From contig NW_022985069.1 in the NCBI RefSeq assembly GCF_010015585.1, positions 566,089-607,270 on the forward strand: DNA of 41,182 nt. Direction: 5' to 3'. Below the pieces are notes generated by a model, which saw only the letters and a program-made list of their open reading frames with translations, was not told where the DNA came from and searched no databases. The translations under genes and the position numbers were made by a program. Each line of letters begins with the position of its first letter. The stretch's first letter is position 1. This document shows, piece by piece, positions 10,526-21,316 of the stretch. The DNA comes from Eremomyces bilateralis CBS 781.70. Lineage: Eukaryota > Ascomycota > Dothideomycetes > Eremomycetales > Eremomycetaceae.

Positions 10526-10921
10526 CTAATCCATCATAATTGCCACCATCATCCTCCGAAAAATCTCCTTATGAACACCCTCTAGCTCCTTCACCGGGAT
10601 ATCCTCAAACGAGCGCCCCTGGCACCCCGACGGCGGATGGTCGGGCTCGTGGACGTAGTTCGCGAACCGCTCGACCTTCGCGGCGAGGAGCGCGGGCGTG
10701 TCGGCCGGGCTGATCACCCAGGACATGTAGAATTGGAGAGCCGCGACGGAGGGTTTTTGGTGGCCCCAGGGCGATGTAGGGGAGACTGCGGGCTTGGAGG
10801 AGCGTTTGGAGGGCTTGTTGCACCGGGGGAAGGGTTTGGTGTGCTTGATCCTGGTGGTTCGGATGAAGAACTTCGAGATTCGGTGGGTCGGGGAGGAAAG
10901 CTTGGAGACTGCGTGAGCCAT
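10526..10921 (-). CDS. Hypothetical basic protein, 131 aa
   Basis: I do not recognise this protein. The start at 10921 (ATGGCTCAC) gives 131 aa; an in-frame Met at 10975 would add 18 residues. The first 43 residues contain no Asp or Glu and many Lys, Arg and Ser, which would fit a mitochondrial presequence or a nuclear basic tail. The rest is mixed, with a plausible folded stretch (ALQFYMSWVISPADTPALLA, then KVERFANYVHEPDHPP) and an acidic-amphipathic end (FEDIPVKELEGVHKEIFRRM). Codon choice has G/C at third positions like neighbouring genes, which favours a real gene. It stands alone between phosphomannomutase and the ArfGAP gene, all three on the minus strand. It could be one exon of a longer gene. 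Confidence 0.45.
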   Translation of the reverse strand: MAHAVSKLSSPTHRISKFFIRTTRIKHTKPFPRCNKPSKRSSKPAVSPTSPWGHQKPSVAALQFYMSWVISPADTPALLAAKVERFANYVHEPDHPPSGCQGRSFEDIPVKELEGVHKEIFRRMMVAIMMD

Positions 10922-11693
10922 AGTGATGGTGGGAAGGTATGGTATGGTATGTACGATGGTTTGGTGATGAGTCAAGGAGCTATGTTCTCGCTGTGAAGTG
11001 CTGATTTGAATATAGGACGAGTTGAGTGCTGCTTGCGAGTGTAGTTTCTATACGAAGATGATGAAGGCCAAGAGAAGAGAAGGCTCGATGGAGAGGAAGA
11101 GAAGGCATTCAAAAGAGCGAAGGCTGTCCAGCTAGGCAAGTGAATTCAGGTCCGAACAGTCTTCGGTAATTCATCGCGAATACCTTCTCGCTCGGATTGG
11201 ATTATTGAAGTGATTTAGTTAGAGAAGTGATGTGAAGAACAGTTCAACTGTTTCTTAACACCCAACGTGTATACCGGTTTGTAAGTGTCGGATCCTATAG
11301 GATGCAATAGCAAGCCAGATCAAGCTGTAACAATCCTTCCGTCTATTTTCACTGGATAAGTTCTTAATAGGCACTGATGGATCGCATCTTGAAACTCTGC
11401 TTCTCAGGATTCAATTGAAACAGGTAAGGTAGGTTCAGTACTGCACGCGCGACATACGAGACTGTCCATGCTCGATTCCAATAATACAACAACAGAAGAG
11501 AATTCGTCCATGTCAGGTCGCCGAATCCCGAAAACCTCGTCGTAGAAACCTGACCACTAATATCATTAGATCGTGCACTGTATGTGTTCGAGGAAACACG
11601 CGCAGGCGATCTTCCCCGGCCGCCCAATCCAAGTAACGCCCGTCGCACTTTCATCCAATGTCCAACGCGCCATTCCAAGCCTCGAATCCCAAC
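10922..11693. other. Intergenic, no supported gene
   Basis: About 770 bp between the small unknown gene and the 3' end of the ArfGAP gene. One minus-strand frame (11364-11678) has no domain and no good start context. The segment 11100-11500 is AT-richer than the genes on either side. No repeat or RNA gene seen. Confidence 0.5.
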
Positions 11694-14600
11694 TCAAAAC
11701 ACCCTCCGATCCTTACTCCCCAACGGTCCCATGCTCCCCCGCTTTAGACCCCGCTCCGTCACCCCCTCCCGTGAAATCATCGGCAATGCGGTCACCGTAT
11801 CTCCGCCCCGTTGACTCAAATTCTCCCGCTCCCGTTTCGCATCGAGATACATCTTCGCGGGCCCGGAGAGCGGGAACGGCGGCGGAGTGGTCGGCAAGCT
11901 CGCGCCGTTGAGGAGGAGTAGTTCCGCGAGAGGGAACGCCTTGCGCGGGCCGGTGGAAGGTGGCGGGGGTGTGGAGGAGGGGGAGGAGGTGTCGGCCGGG
12001 GAGGCGGGGTCGGCGGCGGCGAGGGCGAGGTAGACGACGTGGGTGTTGCGGCTGCGGTCGGTGGCGTTGGGGTTGGCGCGGACGGCGAGGGCGTAGAGGA
12101 CGTGATTGATATCGTTTTGCTTGACACTGGCGAGGAGGGTGTCGTCGGGGGTGGGGAAATGGGAGAGGGTGCGGGAGATGGGGGTGACGAGGGCGCGGTC
12201 AACGTATTTGGCGGTGATGTATTTGAGGCGCTGTTCGCGGGTCGAGGTCGGGAGGGGCTTGGGGATCGTGTCGACGGGGCGGGATTCCCAGATCATGTTG
12301 CTGACGCGGTTGCCGATGGTGAGGATCAGCTCGACGACGTCGGGGGTGAAGGAGGAGGGGTCGAGGGTGACGGAGCGGATCTTGGTGATGTGCGTGCCGA
12401 GGGAGCGGTGGATACCGCTGCACTCGATGCAGATGATGATACCGAGATTGATGCTGGCCCATTCGACGCGAGTCTCCGTGCCGCAGTCCGCGCAGAACTT
12501 GTTGCCTGCGTCCGTCTCGCGGATCTGGTTCAGGAGCTTCACGGCGTTGGCATCGGCGGCGGCGGGATCGGTGGGTCGGCTGGAGGAGGGGCGGTCGTTG
12601 ACCGTCGCATGTCGGCTGACCATCTTGTTGGAGGAGGAGTGAGAGATTCGGTGGCCAGAAATGGAGGGACTCTTTCCGGTCAGCACCGAGGCGATATCGC
12701 GTCGCGTGGAGTTTGGCAAGGAGTCGGTCGAGGGGCTTTCGGATGGGGCTCGTCGTTCAAAGGCGGTCTGTAGAGCGTTGTTGATGGCGGAAATCCAGTT
12801 CTTCATGTCTTCTTCCGACGTGGCTTGGTAGACGCGGGTGAAGCTGGGCGTGATGACCTCGAAGCAGAATCGGCGTTCCGCATTGCGTGCCTCTCGGACG
12901 GATGCGACTCGCAAGTCAATCGGGTCCATATGAAGGTCGAGCTTCTGCTTCCAATTCGTGTATTCGGTAAGCTTGCCTTGATCGAGTACGATCCAGAATC
13001 TGCGACGTTAGCATTCCATCCGCTTGCAAGTCATTTGAGAACATACTTATGCCACGCCTGCTTATTGAGGCCTTTCGGGTCCACATGACTACCCGGTCGA
13101 CTCAACGCCCACAGCAAACCCTCTTTCTTGTGCAGAGTTGCACTTCCCTCTCCATCCCTCGGTTGCGTGTAATCTTTCTCTTCCAGATCCCGGTAGCCCT
13201 TAAACTTATCGTTTGGAGATGCGGAAAGGGCGGCGGCCTTGTTCGTTTGCGGACCATCCATCTGGCCATTGGAGGCGATGGCTAAGGCCGCCGTCATCTG
13301 GCTGGTCGACGCACTACGCGTAGTTTTCGCCACGGTGGCCTCACTGCGCAATGTCGCCTCCGAGTCGCTGGCGATCGCAGACCGGCCATTGGGTGCACTA
13401 GTCTGAGTTGAACTGGCGGGGGCTGTGGTCGGATATTCCGGCTCCCTATATGCGGTGGAGCTCTTCTCCAACGCGCGTCGCTTCTCCTCTCGTTCCGTCC
13501 TCTGGAGCTGATACTCTTTGGCGGCCTCTTGGACCTCATGCGTGAGCGCGTCCAACTGGGGGAGCATCGCCTCGATCTTCTTCGCCGCCGCGAGATAGCC
13601 CCGTGTTTGCGCGACGGCATATCGGGTCAGTTGCGAAAGGACCTCCTGATCTTTGCGGCCGCCGTGAAGGTCTTGCATGAACGAAGAATAGTCGAAACGT
13701 TTGAGCTCGAAATTCCGTCGCTTGGATTGATATTTCGAATCGGTCTCCACGCGCTTCTTCTCTTTCAAAGAATCCGATCGTTGACCAAGGTATCGTCCAA
13801 CGTATGAATAGTATTCTCGACTTTCGTCATCGAAGTCTTTCTTCTTGGAGTCGGCCTGCTTGATATCGACATTGTACAGCTTGTTGATGGGATCAATGAT
13901 CATCTTTTGCAGATTGACCGTGTTCTGCTTCTCGTACGCCAAAATCTCGCGCGCGATCTTGTCGAAATAGTGTTCGATAGCCGGCTGAACCGCGTTCGCG
14001 TTCGAGGACGAGACATCTTTCAGGGCTTCTATCAGCGCAGCGATTGCCTCGTTGCACGACCCCTGTGCTTCGTGGGAAGCCTCTGCTCGCTTGAGGACCT
14101 TCTTCCACCGCGTCCGCATGGACCCTGTCCTTTGCTCCATCGCCTTCATGGTCGCGCGGAAGAGCGGACCGTCCTCTACAGCGCTTACATCTCCTCCGGG
14201 TCGCTGACATGCCACGTCGACTTTGACCGCATTAGGGCCACCGACAGTCGAGGTGGTCGAGACGGGGAGAATACCTAGGCCATCTTCGGGGATCGCTTCG
14301 ATGGTTGGAGAGAGTGGTGGAAGTTGTTCCTTGGTTTCGCCGGGATCCGAGTCGCTCAAGCGAGATTCCACGGATTGCGCGGAAGGTACCCGCAATCGAG
14401 GTGGCACACCGATATCTAAACGGGGTGACAGTATCTTTGGACTGCCAAGCGGGCGTTGATCTGCTGCCGTTAATAATTGACGCTGCTTTAGTAGCCGAAT
14501 ATACGTACTCTGCACCCAAAACGTGAAAGTTGCCAACGAATCCAATCTGTGCGCGCGCTGGTTGTATTCCACGAACTATTAGACGTTAGTATCATCCTAA

Positions 14601-15313
14601 ATCAGCCAATCGCTCGCCTTACGCTGCAGCAAGTACGCCATCCTCCTCCCTTCTCCTCCACTGGTTTCGGCGGTCTCCACTTCCATGACCATGTAAATTG
14701 TACCGACGAGCTGTTGCTGGTCGAGTAATCTCCGATCAACTGCACGTTCGAATTCTTGTGCAGGTTTGGATCGGCATGGAATTCTCGGGTCACTAGGTTG
14801 TCCAGCTCTTTCAAACTCGACCCAAATATATAGGTCAAACCATTGATATTAGTGTCAGTTGGGGCGGTCGGATTCTCGCCGTCTGCGCTCCCCGGGGATT
14901 GCTCTTGTCGCACGATGAAGGTGAAGTTGATATTGATTTCATCGTCGTTCGAAAGTCGGAGGAGGAATGTGGGAAGAGCAGCGGGAGTAGCTTCAGGGTC
15001 CTAACAGCGCCCTCATTAGCCGGGGACTTCTGATCCAAAGCCAGCTTTGCGTACCTGTACATAGTCTATTACAGCATCGTCCCCCAAGTCGCGCTTGGCG
15101 CTGAACCTCGTCGCAGGATATGCATTCGGAGTAATGTTAAGAATAGTACGGCCCCGGGAATTCGTAATGGATACGTTCGAGATCGAAACTGTCGGGCCCC
15201 CAAAGGTTAGATACTAATATTGCGGAGGGACAGACAAGGGAAACCATACAGCGTGACTGATCGCGCAAGACAAGTTGACCTTCGTCACCCGCCTTGCTTG
15301 AAACGTTGCCCAT
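11694..15313 (-). CDS. csx2: BAR-PH-ArfGAP protein, Csx2 type
   Basis: Six exons: complement(15250..15313), (15055..15188), (14623..15000), (14509..14575), (13047..14463), (11694..12999), all joining in phase to about 1,121 aa. It should activate GTP hydrolysis on Arf GTPases at curved membranes. Domains in order: N-terminal region with Csx2-family motifs (SRGRTILNITPNAYPATRF, WSWKWRPPKP); BAR at about 310-540; PH at about 655-767 (KKEGLLWALSRPG to MKNWISAINNAL); ArfGAP zinc finger at about 835-955 with CADC, then CIEC, and the arginine-finger motif GIHRSLGTH; then degenerate ankyrin-like segments and a Ser/Pro linker. The start MGNVSSK fits the N-myristoylation consensus (Gly2, Ser6, Lys7). 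The 45-nt intron 14464..14508 is the least certain joint. The name csx2 follows the S. pombe family member. Confidence 0.93.
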
Positions 15314-16314
15314 CGCGGCTACACTGTGCGGAAGCGTGGATGCTCAACCGACCCTGTCCAGGAGAAGGTATGTATAATAAAGGAATGGATACAAAAGCGC
15401 GGTCGGCGACGGTCACGGCATGGAGCTCGTAATGCTGGGTGTCAAGTTGGTCAAATTTGCAGGTAGGACCGCGACATATGGCGCGAAATCGAAGCGTAAT
15501 ATCGGCGAGAGATGGTCGCGGGGTTGGCGTATATTGCGATGCACGTCCGCCACGGCCGGGGGTTTGGTTGGATCCGGGCAAAGAGATGGTTGTCGTGTAT
15601 GATACTCGGAAGATGGATGGCGGAGCTGCTCAGAGTTCCAGGGAATCGGGGGTGAGAGGAGAGAAAGGCGGATATCAATGCGGAGGATGGACAAAGGCCA
15701 TTCAGTTCGATCCGATAGATGTGGACAATGGAGATGGGCACTCTGTTCAAGCGGCGGGGCGGGCGAGAGGTGCCGCTGACGCCACAGGGAAATTACTCCA
15801 AGCAATTCCACATCAGTGCTGATTATCCAGCTGCATATAGTGCATTCTGCTGGATTCCTGCCGCGGAGGAATGATTGCTACCGGAAGTTGCTTACACGAG
15901 GTTGTATCCCTTTTAGTATGACCCTATTCAGTGTTCTCACATCTCCTATTGTTCTGATCCCGCCTGCTGTCCCTTCGCCTTTTTCAGTAGCACCCCTTAC
16001 GTCTATCAGGATTCAGGGCTGAGGCACACCTGCCCAGTTACACTAACTAATTAAGCGTTACCCGTTAATCCTGACTGTTGTTACTGCTGCCTGCCCTTGG
16101 TCTTAGGCAGCGGGCAACGGCACGTGTGACCAAAATTCCCACCAAAATCGTCATCTCCTCATCTTTTCCTGCTCTCGGAGGTTTAGTGTTAGAGGATTGG
16201 CTGGGACCACGTGATTATTGATATCTGAGGCCATAAGGCAACAGTACTATCTTGCTGACTAATCTCACAATATCATGAATTCATGATTCAGGGCACTAAT
16301 CGGCGCTAACAACT
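15314..16314. promoter_or_regulatory. Divergent intergenic region, csx2 / MFS transporter
   Basis: One kilobase between the csx2 start and the first readable codon of the MFS gene. It holds two CACGTG boxes (16121-16126 and 16209-16214). Open frames near 15413-15811 on both strands overlap each other and show no domain. An upstream exon carrying the missing MFS start codon could lie near 16260-16310, but I could not find one that fits. Confidence 0.45.
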
Positions 16315-18192
16315 GTGGGGGCGGCCGGGCGGGTTGGCAATATCAACACGCCAAAACCGCTCCATTGGTCTGACCACAAGTCACCTGCCGAAGACACCAA
16401 GCAAACCAGCGTAGGTGTTCCTGATGTTACACACGATATCGCCTTGTCAAACCGTGATGTCGCTACGGCTGAACTCCCGCCTGGAGGCGACGATGGGATC
16501 GAGGTCGGGACCCCACCTCCTCTGTATCCTCAACTCTCCAAAGCGCGAAGTATCCTTCTCGTAAGCGCGATATCCAGCGCCGCCTTCCTCCCTGTACGTA
16601 TCTCGGTCTTGCAACCCGTTCCAAGTATCAACCACCCCCTCGCCACCGAACTCGTAATTCATGGCCAACCCTAGATCTTCAACATGTCTTCCGTCGTAAT
16701 CATCCTGCCTACCATCGGCGCCGACCTCGCCATCCCGCCGAGCGCCCAACAGATCGTCGTCTCCATCTACAACATCTCGGTAGGGTGCGTCATGCTCCCG
16801 TGGGGCCGTATCGCCGACGTCTACGGCCACCATCCGGTGTTTCTGACTGGGTCAACGCTGTTCACGCTGTCGACGCTCTGCCTCCCCTTCGCGACGGGGG
16901 AGATCGCGTTTTATGTCCTGCGTGCGCTGCAGGGGGTGAGCGGTGCGGCAATGATTCCCTCGGGGTTGGGGACCATCGCGACGACGTTTGCGCCTGGAGC
17001 GGCGCGGAATCGGGGGTTCGTCGCGGTGGCAGCGGTGGCGTCGTTGGGATCCATCTTGGGGAACCTGGCGGGCGGGCTAGTAGGGGGCTATTTGTCCTGG
17101 AAATGGGTCTTCTGGATTTCGACGATTGTAGGAGCGTTCACGACCGTGGGTGCTGCCATGGTGATGTCGGCACCTCAAATCCGGAAACGAAAGGCCAATT
17201 CTGAAAGCATTGGTTTCAGACGCAAGGCGCTCGATGTCGACTGGCTCGGTGCGGCCATCATTTCGACCAGTTTGCTTCTACTCCTTTTGGCTTTGAGCCA
17301 GGGAAATGTCATCGGTTGGTCGACGGCTTGGATTCCTCCGTTGATTGTACTCGCTGTCATTCTGCTTATTGTCTTTTTCTTCTGGCAGCGCCGTTCAGAG
17401 CGAGGTTCGAGCCGGCCACCTCTTTTACGGGTGTCCATGTTTAAGAATGTCCGGTTCTCCGCTCTGTTCATAATGGTCGGGTGTTTTTCGCGTCGTACAA
17501 CGGCTTCCTGATCTTTGCAACGTACTTGTAGGCGCCACTTTTCGACTATCGAGTCACGCTCCCTTCCAGCAACGGTGGAGTACAGAGGCTAAATCCCCCA
17601 ACTCTAGTTATCAGAGCTATCTCGGATTGAGCGAGCTGCAAACAACTTTGCGCTTTCTCGCTGCCGGTATCTCAGGCGGTAAGATAATTCTTCAATCCCC
17701 CCACCCTTCCACCCCCGCTTCTAACCTCACAGTCCTCATCTCCCTCCTCCTCTCCCCCGCCCTCTCCCGCCTCCCATCCTCCCACCTCCTCCTCACCGCC
17801 CTAACCTGCAGCCTCCTTCCCCCGTTCCTCTTCGTCCTCCCCCCATCCCCCCCACCACCACCTACTGGGCCCACGGCTTCCCCGCCATGCTCCTCTGCTT
17901 CACCGTCGAGGTCATCTGGCCCGTCGCCAGCCTCGTCATCGCCAGGGAACTTCCGCACGATGATCAGGCGCTTGGGAGCGCGCTGCTGATGACGTCGAAC
18001 TTCGTCGGGCGCGCGCTGGAGTTGGCGGTCGCGACAGCGGCGCAGACGGGGGTGCAGAGAGGGGGGGTGGGGAAAGTTGGGGACGGTGGCCTGCTGGGTG
18101 GCCTGCGTGGGGGGCAGTGGGTTAATGTTGGGCTGGCGGTTGCGGCGTTAGGGATTGCGTTGGGGTTTTTTCGGGGGCTAGGACGGCAGTGA
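16315..18192 (+). pseudogene. MFS drug-efflux-type transporter with two apparent frameshifts
   Basis: Segments 16315..16593, 16675..17527, 17608..17678 and 17733..18192 read as a DHA2 (14-helix) type major facilitator. Recognisable parts are NMSSVVIILPTIGADLAIP in helix 1, WGRIADVYGHH, RALQGVSGAAMIPSGLG, SWKWVFWIS, then FFASYNGFLIFATYL and YWAHGFPAMLLCFTVEVIWP. Three introns (81, 80, 54 nt) have good GTACGT, GTAGGC and GTAAGA donors. Two breaks stand out: near 17479-17489 and in the C-rich stretch 17838-17853 the frame shifts, each consistent with one missing base. No ATG opens the first segment: the frame begins at a GTG at 16315 with a stop just upstream. Either the gene is decaying, or the assembly has errors (the second break lies in a homopolymer) and the start exon was missed. 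Family knowledge suggests export of small toxic molecules. Confidence 0.75.
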
Positions 18193-18783
18193 GGGGGTTA
18201 GTTATGGGATGGGAGAATGTGGTGGGCGGGAAAAAGGGGTATTTCTTGGTTGTTTATCATATTTCCTACTACAAGTAGATAAAGGTTTTATTTCTGGCTG
18301 GTTTACCAGAATCAAGGTCTTCAGTTCGAACTCATCAACCGATCATGACCAATTGTAAAACTGTGACAACGGACACTCATCCCGCGTCTGATATAAGTCT
18401 GGATGCCCGGAGTTTGAGGGATGATCAGGGGGTCAGCCAGTCTGTGCTGGTGCTGGTGTGAGTGGGTTGGTGAGGCAACGAGGCTGTAAGACATCTATGA
18501 GCTTTGACATAATTAATACACATCAGGTAAATAAATAACTACCTGCACGTGACCAATTTAATACCTCAGGCAACAAGGCCAACAAAATTTTCTATCCGGA
18601 ACAACCTTTTCCCCTTCGCTCGGCTGGCCTCGCGTTGTCCACCAATCACAACCCCACCCTCGCCTGCGCACCAGTCCCTCCCGCAAATTCCTCAACGTCC
18701 ATCCACCACCTCCATTCCAACCCTTCAACTAACCCGCAGCACCTCAACATCTCCCTCCATTTCCTGCACACGGTTCCTTCATC
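18193..18783. promoter_or_regulatory. Promoter region of ribosomal protein eL36
   Basis: This 590-bp stretch separates the MFS remnant from eL36. It contains CACGTG (18546-18551) directly followed by CCAAT (18553-18557), and a second CCAAT at 18642-18646. From about 18600 it becomes strongly C-rich, as in leaders of highly expressed fungal genes. That these sites are used is inference. Confidence 0.5.
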
Positions 18784-19304
18784 ATGCCGAAGGACGTTCA
18801 GCAGAAGAGCGGCCTCGCCGTTGGCCTCAACTCCGGCCATGTACGTGTTCTCTGATTCCCGAGAAGATCCCAATGCCCGCCCGCCGCAGTCGAGGTTCTT
18901 GGAATGCAACAAATGCTGATGGATTGTGCTGCGTTATAGAAAGTCACTCCCCGTACACCGAAGCCGCGTGTATCGCGTATGAAAGGTCACCTCTCGAAGC
19001 GCACCGCCTTCGTCCGCGAGATCGTCCGAGAAGTTGCTGGGTACGTCTCTCCACCGTTCTCATCGAACCAAACCCAATCCACCCGCGGCACGAATTGGAA
19101 CAGGCCGATGGAACACCGAATGCTAACCCTGATCTGAACAGCCTCGCCCCCTACGAGCGACGAGTCATCGAACTCCTCCGCAACAGCAAGGACAAGCGCG
19201 CCCGCAAGCTGGCCAAGAAGAGACTCGGCACCTACGGCCGCGCGAAGAGGAAGGTCGACGAGATGACCAAGATCATCACCGAGTCGAGACGCGCGGGCCA
19301 CTAA
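18784..19304 (+). CDS. RPL36: 60S ribosomal protein eL36
   Basis: Exons 18784..18840, 18940..19040 and 19142..19304 give 106 aa, the usual eL36 length. The protein is a component of the large ribosomal subunit. Signatures are [11 protein letters not shown], then [52 protein letters not shown] and [17 protein letters not shown]. The start codon context TCATCATGCCG is reasonable and the family begins here. Introns of 99 and 101 nt are longer than most in the window, a common feature of ribosomal protein genes; donors are GTACGT in both. Exon phases match exactly. Confidence 0.97.
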
Positions 19305-19729
19305 ATGTCAAATCTCACGATTCGGGCGTTTTTTCGGGGATGGATCAATTCTGCAACCACTTTGTTCGGGCCTGGGGGAACGGACACCATTTTCCACGGT
19401 TCCCAAAAAGTCACGGGCGAGGGAGATGATTAGATCACCAACGAGAGAAATTCAATGGGCGGAAACGTAACGACGCTCGTGGTGCCGGAGCTGTTCCGCA
19501 CCCTTCCATGCATTTTATTTTTCTCGTTCAAGGCACTTTGCATCGAATAGCGGAATGGAATGGAATGGAACAAAATCTTCTATAAAGTCAATATTGAGAC
19601 CCCTTCTATTCTCACGTCGGGTGTGAATCTGCTCGTCATTTGGTCGAGAACCGTTATATGAACCGGGAGTATCCGTACACCGTTGCCAATGCTTTCAAAC
19701 CCAGCTTGATTTTTTATATCGGTCCCACA
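19305..19729. other. Convergent intergenic region, eL36 / TUG-like
   Basis: A 425-bp region between two 3' ends. It contains a short GGAAT pentamer run at about 19552-19571 and otherwise no coding signal. Confidence 0.55.
19552..19571 (+). repeat. GGAAT pentanucleotide microsatellite
   Basis: Three GGAAT units followed by GGAAC, downstream of eL36. Short and probably without function, but a possible strain marker. Confidence 0.7.
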
Positions 19730-21316
19730 TCACCGCTTCTTCCCAAACAACATCTTCTTCATCTTATCCTCAAACGACCCAGTGGACGGTTTCTTCCCCT
19801 CTCCTCTCCCCCTCCCCTCCGCCACCGCATTCCCCGTCCCCTCCTCCTCCACCTCCGGCACCTCCGGCGCCTTCAACTCCCCCGCCCTCCTTCTCCACTC
19901 CTCCTTCAACACCCTCCGCCCCCTCCCCTCTCCCTCCCACTCCATAAACATCTTCGTCGCCCCCCGCAACCCTAACCCCGTCACTAGCCCCTTGCCCCGC
20001 GGCAACTCGACTAGCCGCCCATCGTCCCCGCGATACTTCACCACGAACCCGGGACCGCCTCCTCCCTTCCCTTCCTCTGCTTTTGTTGAAGTCGTCGCGA
20101 TCATCCCTCCTAACCACGCGTACACATCCGCCCCCGTCTCCCCCCGCTTAAACTCCCCCTCCACCCCCCACTCGTCGCTCAGTCCGATGCGCACGCGCAC
20201 ACGTTCAACGGACTCGAGAGCCGAAGCGCGGGCGGCGTCGCGTGCGGCGAGCTCGGCGTCGGAGGGAAGGCGGCGGTTTTGGGCGGCGGCGACGAGAGAG
20301 GCTTGGTGCGCTTTGGCGTGTTCGATGGTGGGGATGTAGTCGGAGGGGTTGAAGGTGGTGGAGGTGGTGGAGTGAGAGGGGGGGAGGAAGATGGTGGTGG
20401 GGCGTGTGATGGGGGACGAGGAGGGGAGGGGTTCAGAGGGGGGAGAGGGGGGAGAGGGGGAAGAGGGGTGTGTTTCGGAAGGGGCGGTGGTGGTAGGTTG
20501 TGGTGGGGTTGGTGTAGCTTGGGTAGGCTCCTCGGGTTTCGGTGCCGGAGGAGGGGCGTCTGCTTCTGAGTTTCCTGCACCGTCGACTGCTGCGACAGAG
20601 CGGGATGATTCACCCTCTTCCGTCACCGGTGGCCCTCTTTCAACTTCCCTGAAGTACTGCGAGATCTCCATCATCGCCTCTTCCAGCGGCATCCCGCTAT
20701 TCCGGAAACTCAGCCGTAGCAATGCGCTCCCACCGTTCAACCCCACCTGCGCCAACGTCTTCTGCAAGTCCGCTAGCGACCCCAGCTGCCGCCCCATGAT
20801 ATTCAGCTCTGGCATCTCATAGTACATCCGCCCCGCACCAGACGACGCACCGGTCTGCGTCTGCGAGACGGCGCGCTCGGTGAAGTTGAGTTTCCTGGAA
20901 GTCGACCCCTTGGCACCACTCTCGAACTGCCGGAGGATCTGCCAGAGCGTCGTGTTGCTGGGGAATTTGTCGGTGAGGCGGAGGTTGGTTTCGGAGGTGG
21001 GGAGTTGGAGGGCGATGGAAACGACGGAGGGGGAGCGGGAGCCTTGGACGAGTTCGAGTTGGGCACCGGAGGGGAGGCCGGAGAGGCGGAAGGTGACGGA
21101 GAGGTCGATGGGTTTCTTCTTGTGTCTAGGGTGGATTAGTCGGGTGAACCGAGCGGAGATGCTGGGGAGATCTGCTTACTTTAGGATGTATTGATCGGGT
21201 TTGTAGCCGAGACGCGTGCACGCTTCAGACAAGATGTCGCTGAGATATTTGCTCGGCGACGTCTTGATGGTCGCCCGCCTCAAGCGTGCGTCGATGACCA
21301 CGACGTGAGACGCCAT
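19730..21316 (-). CDS. TUG/ASPSCR1-like UBX-domain protein
   Basis: Exons complement(21180..21316) and complement(19730..21125) give 510 aa; the 54-nt intron has GTAAGC and a CCTAG acceptor. Residues 1-80 are a TUG-UBL1 ubiquitin-like domain (SHVVVIDARLRRATIKTSPS, LSDILSEACTRLGY, YILKHKKKPIDLSVTFRLSG). A middle part (SNTTLWQILRQFESG, YYEMPELNIMGRQL, LQKTLAQVGLNGGSALLRL) matches the second conserved block of the family. A long Pro/Ser/Thr-rich linker follows, then a C-terminal UBX-like domain (VRVRIGLSDEWGVEGEFKRG) and a basic end (KMKKMLFGKKR). Family knowledge: TUG/Ubx4-type proteins bind the AAA ATPase p97/Cdc48 and act in protein turnover or vesicle retention. It is convergent with eL36. 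Confidence 0.9.

Noticed and set aside
12039-12773. 244-aa Gly/Val-rich plus-strand frame
   Set aside because: Antisense shadow of the ArfGAP exon, which has clear domain signatures; composition follows G/C-ending codons of the opposite strand.
18305-18345. tRNA-like B-box sequence (CAGTTCGAACTC)
   Set aside because: No matching A box or foldable cloverleaf around it.
19782-20613. Open frames on both strands inside the TUG-like gene
   Set aside because: Pro/Ser-rich or Gly-rich shadows caused by the low-complexity linker of the real gene.
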